Positions 1 through 8,800 of a stretch of 23,588 nucleotides of DNA are shown one piece after another. Within the stretch, counting starts at the first letter, position 1, and every line of letters starts with the position of its first letter. Origin of the DNA: an uncultured Porphyromonadaceae bacterium (lineage in GTDB: Bacteria; Bacteroidota; Bacteroidia; Bacteroidales; Muribaculaceae); the NCBI GenBank assembly GCA_937892215.1, contig CALAVE010000015.1, forward strand, positions 1 through 23,588. Direction: 5' to 3'. Below the pieces are notes generated by a model that saw only the letters and a program-made list of their open reading frames with translations, searched no databases and had not been told where the DNA came from. A program made the position numbers and the translations under genes.

Positions 1-1424
1 TTGACCAAAATGGCATAGTCACCGCTAAAGCCCTCGGAACCGCTGTCATTACCGCAACGACCACCGACGGGACAAGCCTCAGTGCATCCTGCGAAGTGAC
101 AGTGCGCCCCGAGTATGAATTTACCATCGCGCCTAATGTGGCTCACGTGCGTGGTTCAGAGAATCTTACATATGAACTGTCGGTCTCACTGGATAACCGT
201 AACGAAATCTCAGGTACCCAGTTCATCATCGCGTTTCCCTCAAACGTCTCCCCTGTCAAGGACTCCTACGGCGACTACGACGTGTGGCTGGATGACGCCC
301 GGAAGGCTCGCAACCACAGCGTGTCGGTTGAGTCACGTAGCGGCAACAAGTACTTTGTGCTCATCTCCTCGCCGACCAACAAGACCTTCAAGGGCAACAC
401 CGGGGATATCCTGCACATGAACATCGAGTTAAAGGTGGAACAATACCATTCCGGGACCGGTGATTATGCCATAAGCGTTAGCGACATCGTATTAGCGGAA
501 CCTGACGAGACCCAGCACAGCGCGTCTGCCGCATCTTCCACGGTACGTCTGTGCTACCTCGTGGGTGATGCCAACGCCGACGCGGAGGTGGATGTGGCCG
601 ACTATGTGGCCACAGCCAACTATATCCTGGGCCGAAGCACAGGCTCCCGTTTCTTCACCGACGCGGCTAATGCCTACTACAACGGCAACACCGCCATCAA
701 CGTCACCGACCTCGTGGCTATCACCAATATAGGCCTCGAGTTGCGCGACAAGGAGTACAAGCCTTCAGTGGGCAGCGACTTCGCGATGGCTCCCGCGATA
801 GCGGTTCCGGGCGCTGACTACGCCCTTTCGGCCGAAGTGATTGAGAAAAGTCCTGGCAAGACTGTGGTGGCCATCGACATCGACAACGACGAGCCGCTGG
901 CTGCCCTGCAGTTCGACGTGAAACTGCCTCAGGGCGTTACGCTGGAGAACGCGGCGGCCACTGAGCGGACCGAATCCCTGCAGGCGGCATGTGGCTATGC
1001 CGACGGCATGGCTCGGGTGCTGCTCTCATCATTCGGCACCGCTGAGATAGCGGCCGGCACCGGCCGTGTACTGACGCTCACGCTGAGCGGCAACGCGCGC
1101 CACGGCGAACCGATGGAAATAAGCGGCGTGACCATGACCGAGCGCTCCCTGACTGAGCATAGCGCACAGAGCGACCTGCTCATCGACCTGACGGAGGTTT
1201 CGGGCATTGGCGAGGTGGCCTACGACCACGTGAGGATCTATGCCGAGAATGGCAGTCTGGTAATCGAGAGCCCCGTCTCGGGAATGGCGCAGATAGTTCG
1301 CATAAACGGCATCTCGCAGAACGTTCCCGTAGCCGCAGGCCGTAATGTCTATCCCGTTAGCGCCGGATATGGCGAAATCATCATCGCCACTTTCAACGGC
1401 ACCACTAAGAAAATCCGTTTCTAA
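1..1424 (+). CDS. Secreted BIG2 / cohesin-like / dockerin-like protein, 5' partial
   Basis: The frame is open from base 3, so the gene begins before the window; the GTG at 96 lies inside a domain and is not the start. The first 30 or so residues (ending in SASCEVTV) look like the end of a bacterial Ig-like group 2 (BIG2) domain. Then come a cohesin-like Ig-fold module (about 105-550) with the motifs LDN, FKGNTG and RNHSV shared with the next two genes, a dockerin-like pair (about 559-740; first loop GDANADAEVD), a second cohesin-like module (about 800-1190, with LDN-like IDIDND and LPQGV), and a C-terminal beta-rich tail (about 1210-1421) resembling Bacteroidetes type IX secretion or similar sorting domains. 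The second dockerin loop is degenerate. It is probably exported and surface-attached; binding partners are unknown. It lies 12 bases from the next gene, suggesting co-transcription. Domain calls are by eye; the sorting tail is the least sure. Confidence 0.8.
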   Translation, partial: DQNGIVTAKALGTAVITATTTDGTSLSASCEVTVRPEYEFTIAPNVAHVRGSENLTYELSVSLDNRNEISGTQFIIAFPSNVSPVKDSYGDYDVWLDDARKARNHSVSVESRSGNKYFVLISSPTNKTFKGNTGDILHMNIELKVEQYHSGTGDYAISVSDIVLAEPDETQHSASAASSTVRLCYLVGDANADAEVDVADYVATANYILGRSTGSRFFTDAANAYYNGNTAINVTDLVAITNIGLELRDKEYKPSVGSDFAMAPAIAVPGADYALSAEVIEKSPGKTVVAIDIDNDEPLAALQFDVKLPQGVTLENAAATERTESLQAACGYADGMARVLLSSFGTAEIAAGTGRVLTLTLSGNARHGEPMEISGVTMTERSLTEHSAQSDLLIDLTEVSGIGEVAYDHVRIYAENGSLVIESPVSGMAQIVRINGISQNVPVAAGRNVYPVSAGYGEIIIATFNGTTKKIRF

Positions 1425-1436
1425 AATCATTATAAA

Positions 1437-2840
1437 ATGAAACATTTTGTAATAATCCTTTTAACGTTATTCTCCGCTGTTACAGCCTCGGCCTATGACT
1501 TCATGGCCGGCGACATTGCCTACAACATCAACAGCGACGGCAACACAGTTACCGTGACTTACACAAAGTACGGTAACAACTACCCGGGAACAACCGATTT
1601 AACCATCCCTGAGAAGGTGTTTTACATCAATCAGCAATACACCGTTACTGCCATTGGTGACTACGCTTTCTATGAGTGTGCCTCTCTCACATCCCTTAAT
1701 GTAGCGTCTTCAGTAGTCACAATAGGTGACTATGCCGCTTTCGGGTGCGAAAAACTCAGTTCGTTGACCCTCGGGGCGAAACTCAAGACCATCGGGCAAT
1801 ACGCATTCAGCGAAACTGCTTTGGCATCTCTGGAATTACCTCTGAGTGTGACATCAGTCGGTAACTACGCTTTCGCCGGTTGCTCGGCTTTGGCCAACTT
1901 CTATTGTGGCGATGGGGTTCAGTCTATAGGACGAAGCGCCTTCATGGGATGCACCGCGCTGAAGTCAGCGACCCTGGGACTGAATGTGCGCTCAATCGGC
2001 ACCGGCTCTTTCAGTAAATGTACAAGCCTGGGTGTTCTCAACGTGAATATGCCCAATCCATTGACTGTCGATGTAAGCAGTGACAGTTTCGATGGCGTGG
2101 ATAAATCTAAGTGCCTGCTGTTTGTGCCTCTCGGCACAAGTGACGCATACAGGGCTGCGGCGGTATGGCAAGAGTTTGAACACATCAATGACGTGACTGA
2201 CGGATATCGCCTGTCGATGGCGTTTGAGAGCAATCCCATGTTGCGAACCGGATTGGCACGGCTCGATGTAGGGCTCGACAATATTGACGACGTCTCAGCG
2301 GTGAAGTGCGACATTGTCCTGCCTCAGGGAATGAAGGTCACTACCGGCTCCGACGGGTATGACGTAATCCTCAATGAGGAACGCCGAGGACGTGACCACG
2401 CTGTTACTGTCAACTGCACCGCGACGAACACCTATACAATCCTGGTGTCATCGCCGTCGGGAAAGAACCTCAAAGGGAACAGCGGAATTGTGTTCAGCAT
2501 AGGACTGAGCACAGCAGACATGCCTCTCGGTTACCACAACATTTATGCACGCAACGCATCGGCCGCCAAGCCCTCAAGCGAGTTGCTTTACCTCAACGAG
2601 AGTGTTCTGCTGGTCAACATCTCACGGGCACATCTGCTGGGCGATGCCAATGGCGACGGAATAGTGGATGTTTCTGACTATGTGGTCACGGCCAACAAAC
2701 TTATCGGTAAAAGAGTGACAGAATTTTATAACGATGCCGCCGATGTGAACCATAATGGAAACATCGACCTTGGCGACCTTGTGGGGATAACTCAAAGGGC
2801 TATTGGCCGCATCACTCCTGAGGTGATTATACAAAATTAG
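1437..2840 (+). CDS. Secreted BspA-type LRR protein with cohesin-like and dockerin-like domains
   Basis: The 467-residue protein starts with a clear signal peptide (residues 1-19, cut near ASA/YDF). Residues about 70-205 carry BspA/LRR_5 repeats, recognisable as recurrent TIGDYAF / SIGRSAFMGC-type units separated by short beta strands, followed by a capping segment (FVPLGTSDAYR). Residues about 257-395 form the cohesin-like module (VGLDN, DIVLPQGM, RRGRDHAV, LKGNSGIVFSI). Residues 401-458 form a type-I dockerin-like pair with two intact calcium loops (GDANGDGIVD and DVNHNGNID). BspA-type LRRs in this order commonly mediate adhesion or protein binding; dockerins bind cohesins. No sorting tail follows the dockerin, so the protein is either released or retained by a partner. 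The gene lies 12 bases after the preceding dockerin gene and 39 bases before the next. The ATG is directly followed by the signal peptide, which fixes the start. The natural ligand cannot be told from sequence. Confidence 0.88.
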   Translation: MKHFVIILLTLFSAVTASAYDFMAGDIAYNINSDGNTVTVTYTKYGNNYPGTTDLTIPEKVFYINQQYTVTAIGDYAFYECASLTSLNVASSVVTIGDYAAFGCEKLSSLTLGAKLKTIGQYAFSETALASLELPLSVTSVGNYAFAGCSALANFYCGDGVQSIGRSAFMGCTALKSATLGLNVRSIGTGSFSKCTSLGVLNVNMPNPLTVDVSSDSFDGVDKSKCLLFVPLGTSDAYRAAAVWQEFEHINDVTDGYRLSMAFESNPMLRTGLARLDVGLDNIDDVSAVKCDIVLPQGMKVTTGSDGYDVILNEERRGRDHAVTVNCTATNTYTILVSSPSGKNLKGNSGIVFSIGLSTADMPLGYHNIYARNASAAKPSSELLYLNESVLLVNISRAHLLGDANGDGIVDVSDYVVTANKLIGKRVTEFYNDAADVNHNGNIDLGDLVGITQRAIGRITPEVIIQN

Positions 2841-2879
2841 TGATAAACATATCTAATCGACTAAAAATTTCATAAAAAG

Positions 2880-3542
2880 ATGAAACACAGATATTTTATG
2901 ACAGCACTTGCAGTTCTCGGTATCGCCACGATGTATGCTGAAGACCGGCTGTATGTGAACAATTTCGAAATCAAGCCGAATGAGACTAAAACAATAGAAA
3001 TCGTCCTCGACAACACCACCGAATACTGCGCCTTGCAGACCGATATCGTCCTGCCGGAAGGCCTCACTATCGACAAGGAGGATGATGAATACATAATCGA
3101 CCTGACTTCAAGGAAAGGGCGCGACCATGTGATTTCGGCCAACTTGCTGGCCAGCGGGGCAATCCGCGCCTTTGTGACATCGCAGAATTCAAGGCTGTTC
3201 TCGGGTAACAGCGGTGCCATTCTTACCATGGAAGTGACTGCCTCTGCCAGTTTCGTCAGCGGCCAACTCAAACTGACCAACAGCGTTGTAGTGGAAGAGG
3301 ACGGTAGTCGCCATCCGCTTGACGACAGCGTTGCCCGCATCAACTGGAGCGGCCAGGGTGGTCTTAACGGCGACGTGAACGGCGACGGTGACATCGACAT
3401 CACCGACGTGGTGGGCATCGCCAACTATGTCATGGGCTCTATCCCGAACTCATTCATCGTGGACAACGCCGACGTGAACAACTCCGGCAGCGTGGACGTG
3501 ACCGACGTGGTGAAACTGGCCAACATCATCCTGGGCGTGTAA
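2880..3542 (+). CDS. Small secreted cohesin-like plus dockerin-like protein
   Basis: A 220-residue protein with a short signal peptide (residues 1-20, ending MYA/ED). It contains only the two modules shared by its upstream neighbours: a cohesin-like Ig-fold domain (about 22-155; IVLDN, DIVLPEGL, RKGRDHVI, FSGNSGAILTM) and a C-terminal type-I dockerin-like pair (163-219) with loops GDVNGDGDID and DVNNSGSVD, each carrying the expected Asp/Asn ligands at positions 1, 3, 5, 9 and 12. There is no enzyme or LRR domain, so it looks like a minimal structural unit or adaptor. It is the last gene of the tandem set and is followed by a hairpin terminator. The start ATG is set by the signal peptide. Secretion is well supported; function is unknown. 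Confidence 0.85.
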   Translation: MKHRYFMTALAVLGIATMYAEDRLYVNNFEIKPNETKTIEIVLDNTTEYCALQTDIVLPEGLTIDKEDDEYIIDLTSRKGRDHVISANLLASGAIRAFVTSQNSRLFSGNSGAILTMEVTASASFVSGQLKLTNSVVVEEDGSRHPLDDSVARINWSGQGGLNGDVNGDGDIDITDVVGIANYVMGSIPNSFIVDNADVNNSGSVDVTDVVKLANIILGV

Positions 3543-3566
3543 ACAGAAGAAATAAATCATGTATGG

Positions 3567-3600
3567 AGGCCCTTCGCAAGTGTGCGCGGGGCCTCGCTGT
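3567..3600 (+). terminator. Hairpin terminator after the dockerin gene cluster
   Basis: Twenty-four bases past the stop codon, GAGGCCC (3567-3573) pairs perfectly with GGGCCTC (3590-3596). Inside the loop CGCA (3575-3578) can pair with TGCG (3583-3586... approximately), making a long interrupted stem. Only a short T stretch (TTTT) follows at about 3599-3603, so termination may be imperfect or factor-assisted. Confidence 0.55.
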
Positions 3601-3772
3601 TTTGCGCAATTTACCACCACTGAATACAGTGTTAATCATCCCAAATTCGCGTGTGATTTGTGATAACTTGTGTTCAAACACATTACCCTTCCTGCCCACC
3701 ATAGTCATACCTTGTATGATATCTTTTCTGTATCTTTTCGCAGATTTACCGAGAGTTTATGCCACCGGATAG

Positions 3773-3802
3773 CTTGAGTCTCGCATTTTTTGCTTAACTT
3801 TG
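3773..3802 (+). promoter_or_regulatory. Bacteroidetes-type promoter for the nadE operon
   Basis: TAACTTTG at 3795-3802 matches the Bacteroidetes -7 consensus TAnnTTTG exactly. CTTG at 3773-3776, 18 bases upstream, is a near match to the -33 element TTTG. Transcription would begin near 3807-3810, giving a leader of about 20 bases before the nadE ATG. No Shine-Dalgarno sequence is present, as is usual in this phylum. Confidence 0.6.
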
Positions 3803-3829
3803 TAGGTTAAACGCGATAATGATAACGTT

Positions 3830-5809
3830 ATGACTCAAAATTGTAATACCCCATTGCCCGATTTCGGCTTTATAAGAGTGGCCTCGGCCGTTCCGGCGCT
3901 TAACGTGGCCGACGTGGACTTCAACCTCAGCCAGATTAAGCAGATGACGGAAGAAGCTGCTAATGCCGGCGCCCAGATTGTAGTATTTCCTGAACTTGCC
4001 GTTACGGGCTACACCTGCGCCGACTTATTCGGGAATGAACTGCTCCTTAGCAAGGCCGAAAACGCCCTTAGCGAAATTTGTGACTTTGCTACCGCTCAAG
4101 ACATCATGGTCATTGTGGGCGCTCCGCTCAGGGTGCAAGGAATGCTTCTGAACTGTGCCGTGGCTGCTAACCGCGGACTAATGTGGGCTGTCCCCAAAAC
4201 TTATATTCCCAATTACAAAGAGTTCTACGAGAAGCGCTGGTTCACAAGCGGTAAGACGGCGAGCAACATCACGGAGGTTTGCATCGGCGGTCGTTCAGTG
4301 CCTCTGGGAACTAATCTCATCATCAATGCCGGAAAAGCCAAGATTGCCGTTGATATCTGTGAAGACCTTTGGGTTCCAATCCCTCCCAGCTCTATTGCCG
4401 CAATAAATGGAGCAAACGTTATCGTTAATCTATCAGCCTCTAACGAACTTGCAGGCAAACACAACTGCCTTGTGGACCTCATAAAGCATCAGAGCCGGCA
4501 CTGTATATCAGCCTACATCTATGCTTCGGCCGGATATGGCGAATCCACCACCGACCTGGTATTCAGCGGAAACGCCATCATAGCCGAGAACGGAACAATC
4601 CTCAGGGAGGGCAAGCGGTTCCTGGCCAAGCCACAAATGGTTGTCGCCGACATTGACATAGAAGCTCTTGACAACGAGCGACGCACTAACAGTGTTTTTG
4701 CCGACTCCTTAGGCCGGCACGCGCGCCCATACAGAATCTTTGATACCGAACTGAGGCCGCTGGATTTCAGCAAGACTTCATTGGAACGCACAATACGCAA
4801 ACTGCCATTCGTGCCCTCCGACTCAAAGCATCTGAGCAATCGCTGTGAGGAAATCATCTATATCCAAACCGAAGGGCTGATGCGACGACTGGAGCACACC
4901 CACTGCAAGTCACTGGTAATAGGTGTATCAGGCGGACTTGATTCCACGCTTGCTCTTATGATTGCCATCAGGGCATTCGACAAGCTGGGGCTGGACCGCA
5001 AGGGCATCTACGGCATCACCATGCCCGGATTCGGGACCACCGGCCGCACCCATTCTAACGCCATCGCTCTGATGGAAACACTTGGCGTCACGGTAAAGGA
5101 AATCTCCATAGCGCCCGCGGTTATTCAGCATTTCGCCGACATTGACCATGACATACAGAACCACGATGTCACGTACGAGAACAGTCAGGCACGCGAACGC
5201 ACACAGATCCTTATGGACTACGCCAACAAGGTGGGCGGCATGGTACTTGGCACAGGTGACTTGTCGGAACTGGCCCTTGGATGGGCCACTTACAACGGCG
5301 ACCACATGTCCATGTACAACGTAAACGGAAGCATTCCAAAGACCCTTGCGCGACAACTGATTATGTGGTTCGCCTCAATCGACGACAAGTCAAATCCACA
5401 AGGCACAAGAATCCACGAGACACTGCTCGACGTGCTGCACACCCCCATCAGTCCGGAACTCACCCCTGCCGATGAGAGTGGAAACATAAAGCAGAAGACT
5501 GAAGACATCATAGGGCCATACGAATTGCACGATTTTTTCCTCTACAATATGCTCCGACATGGATATTCGCCCGAGAAGATTTTCTTCCTCGCCAAGCACG
5601 CATTCGGTAGTGATTTTGAGCCAGAGACAATCAAGAAATGGCTCACGGTGTTCTGCCGCAGATTTTTCAGCCAGCAGTTTAAGCGGTCGTGTCTGCCCGA
5701 CGGGCCTAAGGTGGGAAGCATAAGCCTTTCACCGCGAGGCGACTGGAGAATGCCCAGTGACGCTTCTGCCGCCATGTGGCTAAAAATGTGCGATGATATT
5801 ATAATCTGA
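3830..5809 (+). CDS. nadE: Glutamine-dependent NAD(+) synthase
   Basis: This enzyme (EC 6.3.5.1) makes NAD from nicotinic acid adenine dinucleotide, ATP and glutamine in the cytoplasm, the last step of NAD synthesis. The 659 residues fit the fused bacterial form. Residues about 12-290 are a nitrilase/CN-hydrolase glutaminase domain with the Glu-Lys-Cys triad visible as E55 (FPELAVTGY), K123 (VPKTYIPNY) and C177 (DICEDLW). Residues about 330-650 are the synthase domain with the PP-loop SGGLDS at 367-372 and the conserved GTGDLSELALGW and YNVNGSIPKTL motifs. The ATG at 3830 lies just behind the promoter and the first conserved motif begins soon after. It is the first gene of a likely five-gene operon, 10 bases before the tamB-like gene. 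All key residues are present. Confidence 0.97.
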   Translation: MTQNCNTPLPDFGFIRVASAVPALNVADVDFNLSQIKQMTEEAANAGAQIVVFPELAVTGYTCADLFGNELLLSKAENALSEICDFATAQDIMVIVGAPLRVQGMLLNCAVAANRGLMWAVPKTYIPNYKEFYEKRWFTSGKTASNITEVCIGGRSVPLGTNLIINAGKAKIAVDICEDLWVPIPPSSIAAINGANVIVNLSASNELAGKHNCLVDLIKHQSRHCISAYIYASAGYGESTTDLVFSGNAIIAENGTILREGKRFLAKPQMVVADIDIEALDNERRTNSVFADSLGRHARPYRIFDTELRPLDFSKTSLERTIRKLPFVPSDSKHLSNRCEEIIYIQTEGLMRRLEHTHCKSLVIGVSGGLDSTLALMIAIRAFDKLGLDRKGIYGITMPGFGTTGRTHSNAIALMETLGVTVKEISIAPAVIQHFADIDHDIQNHDVTYENSQARERTQILMDYANKVGGMVLGTGDLSELALGWATYNGDHMSMYNVNGSIPKTLARQLIMWFASIDDKSNPQGTRIHETLLDVLHTPISPELTPADESGNIKQKTEDIIGPYELHDFFLYNMLRHGYSPEKIFFLAKHAFGSDFEPETIKKWLTVFCRRFFSQQFKRSCLPDGPKVGSISLSPRGDWRMPSDASAAMWLKMCDDIII

Positions 5810-5819
5810 TTCAGTCCGG

Positions 5820-8800
5820 ATGAATGCAAAAAGTGTAATAAAAAAGACATATAACGTTTTCCGCTCCACAGTGGTTACGATGCTTGTCGCCATTATAGGA
5901 GTGTCGGCGGGACTTTATCTTACACTATCCATTCCATCGGTTCAGAAATCGCTCAAAGAACGTGGCGAGAAGGAACTTAGCGAGCTTCTGGGTACTGACG
6001 TCACAGTGGGGAAAGTCAATTTCAAGCCTTTCAACCAGTTGCTGCTCGAAGACGTTTCCGTGCCCGACCAGCAAGGCCATCACATGGTCACCATTAGCAA
6101 GCTCGGTGCCGGTATCAGCATATATAATCTGCTTATCAACAGACGACTGGTATTCACTTTTGCCGAGATAATAGGTCTTGACGGCAACATTTCCAAAGAC
6201 ACACCCCACAGTCCGCTTAATATCCAGTTCATCATTGACGCGTTCAAGCCTAAGGACAAGAAAGAGCCAACTAAATATGACGTGACGCTATACAATGTTG
6301 TCATACGACAGTGCAAAATCGCATACGACGTTCTGGACCAACCCACGACCGAAGGTAAATTCGATAAGAATCACATCGAGATAACCGACCTAAGAGCCGA
6401 CTTGGCACTGCCCACAATCAAGAACGATTATTATTACGCTGAATTGAAACGGCTGTCGTTCAATGAGAAAAGTGGCTTAACGCTCAACAACCTCTCACTT
6501 GACGCTACCATAACCGACACATTAATCAAGGTCAACGACTTTAATATCACACTTCCGGGCTCATACATCTCACCCAACGATTTCTCCGTGAAATTCTCAA
6601 GCCTGAAAAATTTAGGCAAAGAACTGAAAGATATAAATCTGAATCTCACATTTGCCGACAACCACATCACTCCATCGGACCTGAAATGCTTCAGCCCGGT
6701 GCTCAAAGAGCTGACTATGCCCGTGAATTTCACCCTGAGCGTTATGGGCTCAGTAAATGACTTCCACGTCACCGATTTTTCTGTTAAGACCGACCAGGAT
6801 GAATTATCGCTGAAGACACATGGCTCTGTTTCTCAAGTCCTTGGTAGCGACAGAAGCATTGATATACCTTCGATTCAGTTTTCGGCTAAAGCACCATTTA
6901 TCGACACTGTAACCAAGGCACTGCCGGGACTGTCGTCAAAGGCGAAAAGCATAATAGGGACTGTGGGTGACTTGGAATTTACCGGCAAAGTGGCTTATCA
7001 GGGCCAAAACGTGGCCGCGAAAGGCCTGTTGGCATCATCGCTGGGTGAAATTAATCTGGACGTTGCTCTGGCAGGCGACGCACACACTAAGCATGTCACG
7101 GCACAAGTGAGTACTGAATCGTTTAAGATTGGCAACTTGGTTAACCTTCCAAAGGTGAATCTCAACGAAGTTGCCCTTGAAGCCGACGTGGCGCTCACCC
7201 TGCACAACCGTCTCGCGTCAGGTGACATCACGGCAAGCGTCCCATTCATTGACTTCAACGGCTACCGATACCATGACATTTCGCTGGAAGCAACGGCCGA
7301 CGGCAACAACTACGACGCTTCAATCAACGTGAACGACGAGAACATTTCACTGGCTCTCAACGGAAGCGCACTACTCGACCGTGAGAACTCAGAGTACACC
7401 TTGAACTCTCAGCTACAGAAACTGAATCTGCATGCGCTCAATTTCACTAAAAAATATCCCGGATACAGTATGTCGGGCAACATCATAGCCAATCTTCACG
7501 GTAATGACATCAACAATATTACCGGAACAGTGAATATAAGTGATTTTGCGTTCAGCGGGCAAGAGCAGCGAAACATCCAAATCAGCGACATCACGCTAAC
7601 AGCCAACAACGATGACGACCAACGAACCATCACCCTCAATTCCGATATACTTAACGGAACTGTTTGGGGCGATTTCAACGCCAAAACCATAGTTAAGTCG
7701 GTGAAACGAATAGTCTCATCTGCCATTCCAAGCATTCTTGCCAACAACGAGAGTCCTGATTACATGGCCAGTAATATCCTCAACTATAAATTCACACTCT
7801 CTCCATGTAAGCAACTTGAAGAATTTTTCAAAGTCCCCATTCGCATCGCCGATAAAATCAGTATTAACGGCAGTATCAACGAACCAAGTAACGAGTTTTT
7901 CCTGAACGCATCCGCACCCTACTTAATTCAGGGAAAGAAGATAATTGAGGGTACAAACCTAAGCGCTTCGCTCGATAGCGCAGATAAGAACATTAACGTT
8001 ACACTTAACACTATTTTCCCGCTCAAGAGCGGCAAAGTGGCAACACAACTCTACGTTAACGGTGTTAACGACCGAGTGGATGCCATTGTAAACTGGAAAA
8101 TGAATAGAGAGCACGACTATTCGGGCAAACTAAGTCTGTCGTCATTACTGAGCCGTAATGCAAGTAACAAGATTGACGCCGACATAACCGTAAACCCCAC
8201 CGCCATAGTATTTAACGACACTGCCTGGCAGGTTCAGAAAGGACACATTGCCATAAACGATGGGAACATACGTGTGGAAAACCTGCATGGCGAATATGAG
8301 AAGCAATTTGTCCACATTGAAGGTGCGGCATCAAAAAATCCTGAGGATAAGATTCAGGTATCACTTAACGATATGAGCCTCGACTACATATTCGAGACAC
8401 TTGCGATTGACAATGTGATGTTTGGAGGTCGCGCCACAGGCAACTTCTACTGCAGCGACCTGTTCTCAGGCACACCACGCTTGTCCACGCCCAACCTGCA
8501 CGTGAAGAACATTGCCTACAATCACGCCATCATGGGCGATGCCGACATAGAGAGCCACTGGGAACATGACGTTAAGGCCGTTGCCATCAATGCAGATATA
8601 AGTCAGGCTAACGGAGACCATTCATATATCAACGGAAAGATTTTCACAGGTTGTGATTCGCTTTACCTCACATTTAACACCAAACGCGCCAACCTGGAAT
8701 TCATGAAGCCTTTCATGGCTGCGTTCTCAAGCGACGTCTCGGGCAAGGTATCCGGCACAGCCGTACTCTACGGTAACTTCCATGATATCAACATGTACGG

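Larger units (their letters stand above)
3543..3829 (+). other. Intergenic region upstream of nadE
   Basis: This 287-base gap holds the terminator hairpin at its left end and the nadE promoter at its right end. Between them are two compact dyads, TGTGTT-CA-AACACA at 3669-3682 and TCATAC-CTT-GTATGA at 3705-3719, which could be operators but match no regulator site I can name. A short open frame at 3563-3772 overlaps the terminator hairpin and has no family resemblance; I do not regard it as a gene. Confidence 0.5.

Noticed and set aside
96..98. GTG at 96 as the start of the first gene
   Set aside because: The same frame is open back to base 3 and encodes the end of a BIG2 domain, so this GTG is an internal valine codon.
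2870..3424. 184-residue - strand open frame opposite the small dockerin gene
   Set aside because: It is antisense to a well-supported secreted protein, and its serine- and threonine-rich composition reflects the opposite frame.
3563..3772. Short + strand open frame between the dockerin cluster and nadE
   Set aside because: It begins inside the terminator hairpin, overlaps the promoter region, and shows no signal peptide or family resemblance.
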